Assembly: GCA_025617745.1 (NCBI GenBank)
Contig: CM046861.1
Span: 12,796,516 to 12,860,515, forward strand
Length of the DNA stretch: 64,000 nt
Direction of reading: 5' to 3'
Source: Heliocidaris erythrogramma
Lineage: Eukaryota > Echinodermata > Echinoidea > Camarodonta > Echinometridae
The notes under the pieces were generated by a model. It saw nothing but the letters and a program-made list of their open reading frames with translations. It did no database searches and had not been told where the DNA came from. Positions 44,101 to 51,649 of this stretch are shown here, one piece after another. Positions within the stretch are counted from its first letter, which is position 1. Each line of letters starts with the position of its first letter. The translations under genes and the position numbers were made by a program.

Positions 44101-46685
44101 AAGCTGCTATCTTCAGGAACTTGCTGTTTTCCCTTCTATGAACTTTGACCTCGTACCTTTTGCTGAAGGGTCTGCACTGCATTACTGATGATTCCTTCCA
44201 CAAACGCTGACACAGCTACATCAAAGGAAGTCTCATCGACATCCTCCCCGTCATGAACATCTTGCATGCTGTCAGATGTCGAAGGATTTAGTTGTGGAGT
44301 AGTGTAATTTCTTCTGAACATCTTTGGCTGTAACAAATAAAGAGAGAGGGCCTTTTGGTATAAATTTTCATAGTTCTTCCAATTTTATAGTTTGAAGGTA
44401 CAAGACAAATGGGCAATTCCACGGTAACGGAAGGACAATTACACACAAACTGTATCTGAATGTCCTTCCGTTACCATGCAATTGCCCAAATGTCAAAAAT
44501 ACCTAGCCTGCATCAATGTAACAATTTTAGGGTACTTGCCTTTATACCCAATTATCATTTGTCACTGCTAGTAGAGTAGCGCCTGATCCAGCATTTCATA
44601 AAACTCTCTATACGAAGCGGCCAAATCATCCATTTGCTTAGTGTATTGACACATGGGGTTAACCCTGGTGAAGAGACTATAAGAGCTGATACACTACTTT
44701 TCAGTGTACGTTATCAACCCAACAACTATAATAACCTATAAGACCCATCAAGGAGTGTAGGGTGATTCAATGGTGGCTCTAGATGGGATTGAGTTAGTCC
44801 ATTAATTGCCTCCCAAACGGGCCATACTATAATATTAACTATAGAAAAGTCCCAAGTATGGATGTGTGGATCATCAATTGGAGAATAAAAATAATCAGAG
44901 TGGCCTTATGTCCACTACACCTTGATATTCTTGGGGCTCTTACATGTATATCATTACCCAGTTATAGCTAAGCTGCGAATATATGTAGTGTTCAAGCATT
45001 CAAGCATATCAGGATGGACCATTCTGAAAGGGAAGGTCTGGGGGGGGGGGCGTTTCATCAAGTGACCTGTCGGTGAATTTTACAGACAAATTTGCTCTCA
45101 GCCAATCAGATGCAACAGTTATTGCAACTTGTCATTAATGACAAGTTTTATGAAACAGGGCACTGGAGCCCCTATTCAATCACTGACCTGATGTACTGTG
45201 GTGTTACCACCTGCTAGACCAAGTTCAGCCTGCACCAGTCGGTCAAAGAGATGTGATGTGATGGAGTCGACTACACTATCTTTTGGCTTTGGCTTGGTCA
45301 TGCTGGGAAGACTGGGGGTTGAGGCACAGCTCTTAGACCTGTGTGAAACAAACAATGGTGCAAGAACTTTTATTGCAAGCTTCAAATTATCATACTGTTT
45401 ACCAGCTCAAAAAAGTTATAGTATTACAAATTTTTTATGGATGAATAATGACAATTGCTACACTTTTCCTTTTATTGCATTTCCAGACTCCATATATATT
45501 GATTCTTCTTCATCTGATAGAAATCTAAAAGCATAATTTTAGAATAATACACAATACAAAAAAAACCCACACCAACAGAATGTACATACCAAGATTAACA
45601 AGAGTTTAAGTATTTGAAAATTCAAAGTGATTCCAATACCCCCCCCCCCAAAAAAAAAGATATCCACTTACTTCTGCCTTTTGTTTCTCTTCAGTGTTTT
45701 CCCTCCTCTAGGGGTACACCCCCTGTCCAGCTTCCCCGCCCCACCCTCATTGCGTAGAGCCTCTATACGGGGCAAGGACGGCTTGAGACTGAGCTGTCTG
45801 AGCTGCTGGCCTCTCAATCCTGATCCCGTCCCATTCACTGGAGCTAGGGGCTGCCGGGATGGGGTGAGGAAAGCAGGGGAGTCCAACGCCTTCATCGGGG
45901 TTCTGGTTCTCCCAGGTCCCTAGGAAATCACACAAGGAAATCATCTATTAATACATGTAAACAACAATAAACAAATATTTTAGAAATTTACTGCCATATG
46001 AATTTTGCAAGCATGGATATTTCAGTAGTATCATTGTTGCAAGTATGGGGATCTCAACTGTGTCATTTTGATATTGCAAAAGCAATGTTCACACTGCAGA
46101 TTTGTGCAGAATGAACATATAGCTATGTTTGGACACTAATCAATATACATACCAGTAATGCAGCCTAATAGCAGGATATTTAACATGAAAGATTAGAGTT
46201 TGAAGCTGGAAATGAAATAACTCAAATCAAACATTTTCTCAATATTGCTTATTTGCTTAATTTTTTTTTGATCAATATTTAATTATTTCTTACTGGAAAT
46301 GTATGGTTGCTGAATGTTGTGTAATATCTGAATCATGTTTAACAGGAATGTGTTTGTATGTCCGGACACTCAACAAAAATAAAGTTTTTAAGTTTGCCTT
46401 TGGATATTAGAAAAATATGCATTAATTAACATCTTAATCTATTATTAAAATGTGCAATTTATGATATTGTCTTACATTATTCAAAGATTCATGAAAAAAT
46501 ACATGCAAACTTATTTGACTTATTGTCTCTTTATGATCTGCCCAGATAACCAAATTGTATGGACATACAACATGTGGATATACATTACTACTCACCATAG
46601 CTGTTAAGCCAGCAGATTTCACATTTTCCTTGTCCCTATGAGGTTCCATCAACCTCTGGGAGCAGAATGGTGTCCTCGGATACAT
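23248..46685 (-). CDS. SPAG5: Astrin/SPAG5-like mitotic coiled-coil protein (21 exons, 1626 aa)
   Basis: Exons: 46596-46685, 45672-45919, 45188-45338, 44157-44327, 42105-43558, 41131-41347, 38799-38888, 38200-38310, 37324-37467, 36507-36596, 35509-35737, 34817-35027, 34091-34286, 29861-30048, 28401-28569, 27616-28082, 26537-26771, 25785-25967, 25310-25384, 24412-24492, 23248-23328. All junctions are GT-AG and all phases agree from ATG to TAG (4881 bases). Residues 1-220 are basic and disordered, with a KEN box at 19-21. Residues 421-700 are an S/T-P repeat array. Residues 705-1600 are mostly heptad coiled coil. Astrin binds spindle microtubules and kinetochores and is cell-cycle regulated. 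The match rests on the same plan (TP/TQT-rich N-terminus, long coiled coil) and on the C-terminal segment (EVARLTS...EKEMVMKQF, KVRMKF, ..IMDKVPRQI). At 1626 residues it is longer than the roughly 1190-residue human protein. Another spindle coiled-coil protein remains possible. Confidence 0.7.
24412..24492 (-). CDS. SPAG5: Astrin-like exon 20
   Basis: MKVLEGNWKKAEAEIHRLDQ then LFDHCRK, 27 codons, phase 0 on both sides. End of the coiled coil. Confidence 0.8.
25310..25384 (-). CDS. SPAG5: Astrin-like exon 19
   Basis: LDKVRMKFFKRQEDYELFHS then KAGKQ, 25 codons, phase 0 on both sides. It corresponds in position to the K..KF..H segment of astrin. Confidence 0.8.
25560..25635 (-). pseudogene. Relic duplicate A of exon 18 end
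   Basis: TTTCTTTCAGCAGCTTGCCC and ATGCTCTCTCCATTGTTAGT match the end of exon 18 and then diverge. No donor or acceptor is preserved. Confidence 0.7.
25672..25745 (-). pseudogene. Relic duplicate B of exon 18 end
   Basis: Reads SEESMGKLLIENLHLEKE with a GT donor in the right place. The only nearby acceptor (TAG) would read CAG-TGA in phase 0, so it is not a usable exon. Shares TAGTACATG(T)TGTGAATACTA with relic A, so one relic was copied from the other. Confidence 0.72.
25785..25967 (-). CDS. SPAG5: Astrin-like exon 18
   Basis: ELEQEVARLTSSLQLVTREK ... SMGKLLKENLHLKKE, 61 codons, phase 0 on both sides. Resembles the conserved distal coil of astrin. Its 3' end is duplicated twice downstream (25560-25635, 25672-25745). 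Confidence 0.84.
26151..26190. repeat. (CT)n microsatellite
   Basis: TCTCTCTC tract in an astrin-like intron. Similar tracts occur at 18423-18442, 37734-37755, 38026-38045 (GA) and 58478-58511. Confidence 0.85.
26537..26771 (-). CDS. SPAG5: Astrin-like exon 17
   Basis: QEKDQSSKKAIQRHENQVRH ... NLARFSDQKSKIE. Coiled coil. Phase 2 in, 0 out. Confidence 0.85.
27616..28082 (-). CDS. SPAG5: Astrin-like exon 16
   Basis: A 155-codon exon that breaks the rod: VEESSSRGFVTENRGGHRSN, a Ser/Pro-rich stretch (HTETPGKSPSCGSET), then helix FMENEEKLREEVARLQQE. Phase 0 in, 2 out. Human astrin also has a nonhelical TP-rich stretch before its last coils. Confidence 0.82.
28401..28569 (-). CDS. SPAG5: Astrin-like exon 15
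   Basis: EQVEYLQSELDHTKAQAHWM ... AVAKMSDLAAEK. Phase 2 in, 0 out. A stop-containing duplicate of its first half lies upstream at 28640-28747. Confidence 0.83.
28640..28747 (-). pseudogene. Relic duplicate of astrin-like exon 15 with in-frame stop
   Basis: Reads EQVESLQGELDHSKAQAHWM then LFNQGS and TAG, where the true exon has GAG. The acceptor GACAG is intact. The similarity extends past the exon into the intron (CTGTCAAAGGGG). The 3' half and donor are lost. Confidence 0.82.
28948..29225. repeat. Degenerate 62-bp tandem repeat
   Basis: About four units with consensus around GGACAAGATGGAAAAGC, CTTGATA, AAAGAGCTTGTTTTGCA. A further unit lies at 29795-29856, touching exon 14, so the array was split by the insertion between them. 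Confidence 0.7.
29230..29790 (+). mobile_element. Penelope-like retroelement fragment (possible hammerhead-type motif)
   Basis: CT-rich noncoding stretch ending CTCTGACGAAGATTCTGC, TAGGATCGAAAGCTCAGG. This has the form (CTGANGA-stem-loop-GAAA) reported in termini of Penelope-like elements. It sits between two parts of the 62-bp tandem array. The family call rests on this motif alone. Confidence 0.4.
29861..30048 (-). CDS. SPAG5: Astrin-like exon 14
   Basis: TLEKQFQENKQFLEEERTAL ... RRQLQESMSSL. Coiled coil. Phase 0 in, 2 out. A unit of the 62-bp repeat abuts its donor. Confidence 0.85.
30196..30282 (+). mobile_element. LINE reverse transcriptase C-terminus, left part
   Basis: Reads LLNITPTRSLRSSSSGLLNI then PKA, the LINE segment LL..Y.PTR.LRSS...L..P. 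It is cut off where a 2.1 kb insertion starts and resumes at 32393. Confidence 0.65.
30283..32392. mobile_element. 2.1 kb insertion inside a LINE tail
   Basis: Starts GGCTCGAATTACCCGGTCGG with GCAATTTGCCGCAATGCCCC repeats and ends with related TTGCCTTGATGCCCC text. Internally, CCGTTGCCTAGGCATTTTCG (near 30893) is inverted at about 31746. A CCAAT MITE (31793-31918) and a repeat shared with 57980-58075 lie within. No convincing transposase frame. Confidence 0.55.
31793..31918 (+). mobile_element. CCAAT hairpin MITE, copy 5 (variant arms)
   Basis: Ends GGGGGAGCGTTTCATCAAGC and its complement. Core CTCAGCCAATCAGGTGCAAG. Arms use GTCAGTGATTTTCACC, which matches itself across the hairpin but not the arms of copies 1-4. 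Confidence 0.78.
32393..32600 (+). mobile_element. LINE reverse transcriptase C-terminus, right part, and tail
   Basis: Reads ERSYSYTSPNFWNSLPEDIK, then SCSTSLSFKKLLKTLLF and a stop, the conserved LINE end. A tail with GGCACTATATAAATCACATT and (ATT)n follows. It joins the part at 30196-30282. Confidence 0.75.
33105..33345 (-). pseudogene. Decayed zinc-finger (hAT-transposase type) fragment
   Basis: Minus strand reads FIPASGKSKRHAFCKVCDHH, stop, then LIAHGAGGHVVEV ... KSKQLHI. This resembles the zinc-finger module AFC.VC....I.HGG..D...H..SK.H of hAT-like transposase relatives, with an in-frame stop. The plus-strand frame starting MAAGAVSNQN is its shadow. Confidence 0.45.
34091..34286 (-). 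CDS. SPAG5: Astrin-like exon 13
   Basis: ISTEKLSLGVDLNSTKAKL ... ETGLKLAMSKLK. Coiled coil. Phase 2 in, 0 out. The 4 kb intron that follows holds the split LINE and the zinc-finger relic. Confidence 0.84.
34817..35027 (-). CDS. SPAG5: Astrin-like exon 12
   Basis: ISDKVKELKELSSKCTQLEE ... TIDQLHKQCQ, with EREVAHFLEQQNQEAAIL in the middle. Coiled coil. Phase 1 in, 2 out. Confidence 0.84.
35268..35390 (-). mobile_element. SINE fragment
   Basis: Contains ACCTGGGTAGAAAGTGGC, CCTTGCCAAAGGACATTGG and a degraded B-box-like CTTGAACTGCAA (complement). Same family as 5213-5290. It lies just downstream of exon 11. Confidence 0.5.
35509..35737 (-). CDS. SPAG5: Astrin-like exon 11
   Basis: MKTLEEGKASMEEDKTSW ... 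LQGRLDAKEA, a highly charged coiled coil with a run of four methionines. Phase 0 in, 1 out. A SINE fragment lies on its donor side. Confidence 0.85.
36507..36596 (-). CDS. SPAG5: Astrin-like exon 10
   Basis: Thirty codons, NQFEVAQSTFRDVESLFKIT ... HERVTAQ. Acceptor TTTTAG, donor GTAAGA, phase 0 on both sides. Confidence 0.8.
37324..37467 (-). CDS. SPAG5: Astrin-like exon 9
   Basis: Forty-eight codons, ISELEAEYKKEDYERHY ... DTVDRAIQVQ. Coiled coil, phase 0 on both sides. Confidence 0.83.
38200..38310 (-). CDS. SPAG5: Astrin-like exon 8
   Basis: Thirty-seven codons, MLSSLKDDNQKMKKDYKQQI ... YRQHQQQ. Coiled coil, phase 0 on both sides. Confidence 0.83.
38519..38679. mobile_element. TTAA-flanked MITE, TIR AGGAGAATGAGACCCC
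   Basis: TTAA-AGGAGAATGAGACCCCG at the left and GGGCCTCATTTCCCT-TTAA at the right, with an exact TTAA duplication and a poly-C centre. Shares ends with 10805-11337. Confidence 0.65.
38799..38888 (-). CDS. SPAG5: Astrin-like exon 7
   Basis: Thirty codons, GSADKEIEDLMGQV ... IGQLEEALRE, coiled coil, phase 0 on both sides. The large intron before it holds the 170-bp tandem array. Confidence 0.83.
39777..40793. mobile_element. Element with TATGCCTCCGCC ends and internal 170-bp tandem array
   Basis: Ends TATGCCTCCGCC and GGCGGAGGCATA are inverted. The interior has five tandem copies of about 170-180 bp (cores at 39874, 40044, 40224, 40394 and 40565), then a GGACGGACGCACGCAC tract. Each core has TGACCTCTGTGACCTCTGAC and CTTTGACCT. 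It lies in the intron between astrin-like exons 6 and 7. Confidence 0.8.
41131..41347 (-). CDS. SPAG5: Astrin-like exon 6
   Basis: Opens TSPNSLEPSKLVSHV and then becomes coiled coil (SNQLLRTEIQMLRSQ ... RRQIQEKEEQVVM). It marks the transition from the disordered N-terminus to the rod. Confidence 0.85.
42105..43558 (-). CDS. SPAG5: Astrin-like exon 5 (giant exon with S/T-P repeat array)
   Basis: One 1454-base exon, far longer than its neighbours (75-470). Its first 200 residues are acidic and serine-rich with a helical stretch (TYVDAVLSVQLQIVRMEYEE). Its last 280 form a degenerate repeat of 14-19 residues (..T.MTPIK..., ...GTSPTKV.D...). By my count 18 S/T-P sites occur, 11 with the full CDK form S/T-P-x-K/R. 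An STQTL near the end resembles a dynein light chain (LC8) site, as reported for astrin. Frames on the opposite strand are shadows of this array. Confidence 0.88.
44157..44327 (-). CDS. SPAG5: Astrin-like exon 4
   Basis: Fifty-seven codons starting PKMFRRNYTTPQLNPS and ending VEGIISNAVQTLQQK. Acidic middle, then a predicted helix resembling the helix in exon 3. Phase 0 on both sides. Confidence 0.8.
44410..44488. repeat. Hairpin with TGGGCAATTCCACGGTAACG arms
   Basis: The left arm pairs with the right arm ending GCAATTGCCCA over 28 bases with few mismatches, around a 23-base loop. Confidence 0.75.
45040..45163 (+). mobile_element. CCAAT hairpin MITE, copy 6
   Basis: GGGCGTTTCATCAAGTGACC ... 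GTTTTATGAAACAGGGC. Core CTCAGCCAATCAGATGCAAC. Shortened: the TTTCAGTAGCTTATAAC part is missing. Within 25 bases of exon 3. Confidence 0.72.
45188..45338 (-). CDS. SPAG5: Astrin-like exon 3
   Basis: Contains SKSCASTPSLPSM and SITSHLFDRLVQAEL, the latter a short amphipathic helix. A CCAAT MITE lies 24 bases from the donor side. Confidence 0.78.
45672..45919 (-). CDS. SPAG5: Astrin-like exon 2
   Basis: Basic, proline-rich: starts GPGRTRTPMKALDSPAF and ends KTLKRNKRQ. Acceptor TCCTAG, donor GTAAGT. Phase 0 in, 2 out. Several TP/SP sites lie in basic context. Confidence 0.8.
46596..46685 (-). CDS. SPAG5: Astrin-like exon 1 (start, KEN box)
   Basis: Thirty codons from MYPRTPFCSQRLM to SAGLTAM, then GTGAG. 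Contains TPF near the start and HRDKENVKS, a KEN degron typical of proteins degraded by APC/C in mitotic exit. No earlier in-frame coding was found. Confidence 0.75.
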
Positions 46686-46730
46686 TCTTCTAGAATTTCT
46701 GGGGTTTTTAAAACTTTCCTGTTCCTTTTA

Positions 46731-46930
46731 CTAGAAGAGATTAGTCTTTCTCAGCTTGTTATTCCTTAAATTTACTTGAAGAGAAACAGAACAGCACAAT
46801 GGAAAAGCATCATTAGTACTCAAATTAACTCTTGATAAAATTATAAAATTATTTATCAAATTTGCTGGAAGAGAAACAGAACAGCACAATGGAAAAGCAT
46901 CATTAGTACTCAAATTAACTCTTGATTAAA
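46731..46930. repeat. Direct duplication upstream of astrin-like start
   Basis: A block of about 65 bases (GAAGAGAAACAGAACAGCAC ... CAAATTAACTCTTGAT) occurs at 46777-46837 and 46866-46926, almost identical, 45-240 bases upstream of the ATG. It may lie in the promoter or 5' UTR. Confidence 0.8.
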
Positions 46931-48040
46931 TTATTTATCAATTGAATTAAAAGATATAGGATAATTGCAGTCACTACAGACAGTTTGAAAGACTGTTCGA
47001 GCCTTGTAACGTCGAACGCAAATCGATCAGCAATACACCGACTGTACTATTACGCTTTTCTCAAGGCCCCCCTCCTACGGCATATGAGAGCATTCAGTCT
47101 CTACAAAGGCTAGTTGGAGCCAGATGTAGTCTCAGTGGGACAACCGATGATACAGCGAGACTGAAGCTTTTGGTCTAGTTCAGAAGCAACTTTTTCTCAA
47201 TAAATTTCCTTATTTTTCTAAATCTATTATTAAAAAGAATGAACAAGTGTAAAAGTGTGACATTTCCTCTTTTCAACTTGATTATAAAGTGGTTAATTTC
47301 ATCCAGAGAGAAAATCTCATGATTCCTGAGATTTTGCAGAAATGGAAGATTTGGCTACGAGAGGATCTGGATGAATCCTGCTTGTTTGCTTGTTAGCATA
47401 CAGCCCTGCCGACTGACTGGCCCATATCTCACTCACTCATTTTACATCATGCACTTTGGGATATCAGATATGAAAGAGAAAGACAGAATTTCAAGGTCTG
47501 TGAATAAAATTACTGAAAGTGAAATAACATTGAATAAGACCATTTTCAATGTTTTAACTCCTTTTCTGCTTGAATATTTTTGGCTATAATCATGGTAATG
47601 AAGACAAAATGTTTGAGTTTGTTGCATTTGTTTTGTTTTCGCACAGTTATGCGTGAGCACATAGGCGCTCTCTGGGGTCGAGCAAACTTGGCACTAGGGA
47701 AAACTCGGTACTACGGGAAAAGTGAGGCAGAGTGCCCAGAGGGATTAAAGGGATACTCAATCGCAGATTGTTGACGTTTTTATGCCGCGAGAGGGCACTG
47801 TGATCGTTAACTTACCATGCCGTTGCCCTTTGGACAGACTAGTCGCTTCGCAACATGCACGCTCCACTTTGAGCTTGAGATCTCGTGCGAGATTCAGTCG
47901 GCTTCATGCAGTCCGAAATTATAATCCCAGTAGTCCGACAGATGCGTTTGACGCACAGACTTTGTGTACGAGTGAATGGGGCTTACGCAATCCTGACTTT
48001 CCCCACGGTCGCCTTGTGGGGTAGCCCTTTAAATTGATCA
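46931..48040. other. Upstream region of astrin-like gene, nothing recognised
   Basis: AT-rich with no clear TATA box. A frame at 47782-48024 is not supported by any domain. Fragments of a GCACTAGGG/CTCGGTAC repeat lie near 47690. Confidence 0.35.
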
Positions 48041-48063
48041 TGAAATATCAATGTGTAAAGTTT

Positions 48064-48655
48064 TGTTGTGATTACTAGCCAAGTATACATTTATTAACCA
48101 TTCTTTTTTATAGAATTGTATGAAATACTCACTTTGAAGATAATCTTGCAATTTTCTTGAACTGCCATGATATAATAGTGACAATTTAATCACATGACAC
48201 AGCTCACAATCGCAGTGTGTAGCATGCACTGTGTTTGGTACAGTATTCAGAGCGACGAGTCGGATAAACATTTTGCAAAACCTCAGTCGATAAAAAAATG
48301 TTATCCATCAAGAATTTATGGAACTAATATTAATATAATCAATGAGTTGTTAGTTTCAGTAGGCCTGTGTTTGAGATATGATTAATATCTTTGGAATTTT
48401 GCAGTAATTGAAATATTGAATAATTCCTTGTCTCCAGGTACGAGTCCAAGCACCAAACACAGTCACTGAGGCAGTGAATGCAACCACAGCGAGCTGAGAA
48501 TTGTGAACTGCATAATGTCACTTTGATATTAACTCAAGAAAATTGCAAGATTCTCTTTAAAGATGTTATAGTATTTCATACAATTCTATCAAAAGACATG
48601 AAAGAATGGTTAAAAAATCGTACATGTATTCTTAGCTAGTATTTAGTAATCAAAA
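48064..48655. mobile_element. Large inverted-repeat element
   Basis: The left arm (AGAATTGTATGAAATACT, TCTTGCAATTTTCTTGA) and the right arm (TCAAGAAAATTGCAAGA, AGTATTTCATACAATTCT) pair over about 120 bases or more, with a 200-base centre. Noncoding. Confidence 0.7.
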
Positions 48656-48659
48656 GGAA

Positions 48660-50286
48660 ACCTTATGGATTGGTACATTGTATGGTGGTGTGACCATACA
48701 TGTATTTCGTGCATGACCCAAGTTCGCGCACAGGGCAATATCTAAAAAACTACAAAAGATTTCAAAAATCTGATAGCGCTATTAGATAGAGGAAGCTAAA
48801 ATTACATATGGACTATATTTTCTTTTAAGTTGGGTGAGAAATTATGAAGATATTGACAAAATATCGGCAATTTTGCTACTTTTTGCGTCAGTTTCCGAAA
48901 AATATGAAGTTACCGACAACGGTCCAAAAATCCTCATTTTGATTGAAGATGTCATCAAAGTTGTAGGTAAAATGTGATACCAAATGATTGTATGATATTT
49001 TGTCTTACAAATGATGCAATTATCTTCCCTTTGCTGGACCGCTACGTTGGATAACTTAGATGTTAATTTACTTGCACGAACTTAGGTCTCATGGTTTTTA
49101 TGCCCTTTTTTTTTTCTTCAGTGTGTTGCGATCCGACACTGGATTTTGAGATCACGATATTTCCGAAATTCTTCGTCGATTAATGTTCTTGTTGAATCAA
49201 GTTTTAGTCCAGAATTTTGCTTTCCGTTTGGTATAAAACTTTATAAATAAATTATTGTAGAATATGAGAAATCAAGTATTGAATATCACATTTCTAATAC
49301 AAATTTGAATGTGCGCGAAATATGGTCACCCCATCATACATGACGTATTTCATGATCGATTCAACCTCTCCGCCTCCGGGCTAACTCGGCCTCCCATTTT
49401 AGGCAGGGCCGACTTCGCCCAAGACTAGTGCCGAGTTCTGAAGTAAGCCAGTTTCTGCTCTCTATATATAGCCAGGTAACTTTGTTAGCCATAAAATTTC
49501 CAACTTAGTTCTCTCCTAGCTTCACTCACCATCTCAGTCTTCACTCAATTTCTGCTTTATTTAAACATGAATACGGTAGGCCTCGGCCAGGATCTATTAA
49601 GTCTAAACTTATTGTGCATGACTTTCCCCTTTACCCTGTCCCTGTATGTATCTTGTATGTATGTATGTAAGTGTAATTTGTAAGAATCTTCAGACTCAAC
49701 TCTTAAGAGTTCATCATTTCAATTTACATGATTTAGACGAGTAACGAGTAACGGCTAGGCCTACATCATACATGTATATAAAACAGAAGAAAAACAGAAG
49801 AAGAAATAGATTCTATATCTATTTTATTCTAACTTTATTTCTAGTAAGAGTAAGACTAAGTTACTAATAAATACTACATGTAAGTCTAACTTTCGTCTTA
49901 TCAATAGACATGATAGACAATAATCATAATCTAAGTTACTACTTGTCTTGACTTGATCTAGGCCACATCAGCAATTGACCATTAGGATCATATACATGTG
50001 TGTATACTGGGTATTGGGGATACAGATGTAATTTTGTTTGAAATGGAGGTTTTTGTGGGCAAACTGATACTTAAGTATCATTCTTTAGATTTTAAGTTAT
50101 CAGTTCGTTAAGATACAAAATGTAGAAAGTTATAAAAACTTACATTTACAGCCCTCTTTTTGGTACTTGTTACCCACACCTCCATACGGATGACGACTGC
50201 TCTCAATATGTTGCGCACTAGTGAGGCCGCTCTACATGGTTACGCACCGTAGATACGTACGCAGAATGTTACGCACACAAGCTATT
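48660..50286. other. Intergenic, repeats only
   Basis: No exon is supportable. Includes a GCTAACTCGGC / GCCGAGTT repeat at 49378-49450, related to 18915-18965, and an AT-rich tract. Confidence 0.4.
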
Positions 50287-50431
50287 CTACGAAGACCTGG
50301 AAGGGCCAAACTGACGACGTAAAAAAATAAAAAATATTACGTACGTACGTAGTAATTATTACGTATGTACGTATTTCTTATTATTTTTTATTTTTTTACG
50401 TCGTCAGTTTGGCCCTTCCAGGTCTTCGTAG
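50287..50431. repeat. Long perfect-arm palindrome with ACGT-rich loop
   Basis: Arms of about 50 bases (CTACGAAGACCTGGAAGGGC ... and its complement) are identical throughout. The loop of about 45 bases is made of TACGTACGTACG-type sequence. Confidence 0.9.
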
Positions 50432-50600
50432 GAGATCGACGAACCGATCGCGCCGGTACTACTACGATGCTGAGGGCTCCCTTCATCATAATCGTGAAAA
50501 ATACAAACTGGATGCTGACGGGACAGTCTCGATAGCAGTTATCGACAAAAAGGACCCAAAATTTCAGGAAACCCTCTTCAAAGGTCACAAAACAACCTGG
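50404..50600 (+). CDS. Unrecognised candidate exon next to palindrome
   Basis: An open frame running out of the right palindrome arm: RRSTNRSRRYYYDAEGSLHH ... KFQETLFKGHKTTW, followed by GTAAGT, a strong donor. Higher GC and codon-like composition than its surroundings. There is an AG acceptor at the palindrome end (TTCGTAG). Possibly part of a transposon gene. No family is recognised. Confidence 0.3.
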
Positions 50601-51591
50601 TAAGTTTTAATCATCTATTATTCAACAGAAGTATTTGCATTTAAGTAAACTGCAATATATGAGTTTCAATTAAATATAGCCAAAATAAGGCAAAAATGCA
50701 CAGTGATGCAGTTTAGGTATGGGATGTGTGTTGGCTGCGTTACTACACAGTCGGCAATGGCGTGTACCTATTTATGAGTGATCTAGGCCTAGTTAGATTC
50801 TGAGATAATTTACGGTAGATGAAGCTTAGCCTTATGCCTAACCATGTGCTAACTGTTTACTAACTTTTAGTGTTTTATTTAGCTAGAATCACTTAACCTG
50901 CTTAAGTTTAACTTTAAGTTAAATAGATTTTAAAAATCATATTACCATGGCAAGGTTCAAACTTTAATGTTAATCGTTATTGACATTTGACATTATTGAA
51001 TTTGAAATTATTGTTGAGATAATTTATTATTTAATTTTTCATTTCAAATTTCATTTTCAACCCCCACCCTCCCCCCCCCCCAAAAAAAAAACACCTCTTA
51101 ATTACCTAATAACAAAGTTTAAGTTAGGCCTACAAAATTAGGCCTAACTCAACTGTTAACTTTAAGTTAGGCCTAACAGTTAGGCCTAAGTCTTATTCTT
51201 AATTATGCAGGGTGGCTTTAATTTCACGAGAATGCCAAAAATGTTTTATTCCTCTGATATAATCTATTCATGAGCATTAGAAAAATAAGAAATTACTTAC
51301 TGACAATGTTGTTTATGATATGAGTTCAACTCCAATTGCTCTTCTTTCAATTTCGAACAGACATCATATTGTACGAGTGGGATCACACAAGCGCTAGCTG
51401 GCTGCGCTGCACTCTCTTTCCAAATTAACAATGACAGTGTTGTTGTGCTTTGAAAAAGCCGCTGAAGGTCACATGACCAATCCACCACTTAACCAACCAA
51501 ATGATGGCGCTAGAGACCAGAGTAAAATCGGCTAGCATGAAGCCTAGCCAAAGGGGGAATGGAAAAACGATAAATATAATTATACACGTAT

Positions 51592-51649
51592 CAGAATTTA
51601 CCAATACTTTTTAAAAACTATAGTTTTTAAAAAGTATTGGTAAATTCTG
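51592..51649. repeat. Perfect 58-base palindrome without spacer
   Basis: Each half is 29 bases (CAGAATTTACCAATACTTTT, TAAAAACTA) and mirrors the other exactly around 51620/51621. Confidence 0.95.

Noticed and set aside
47782-48024. 80-codon plus-strand frame upstream of the astrin-like gene
   Set aside because: No domain, no splice support, and it lies among repeat fragments.
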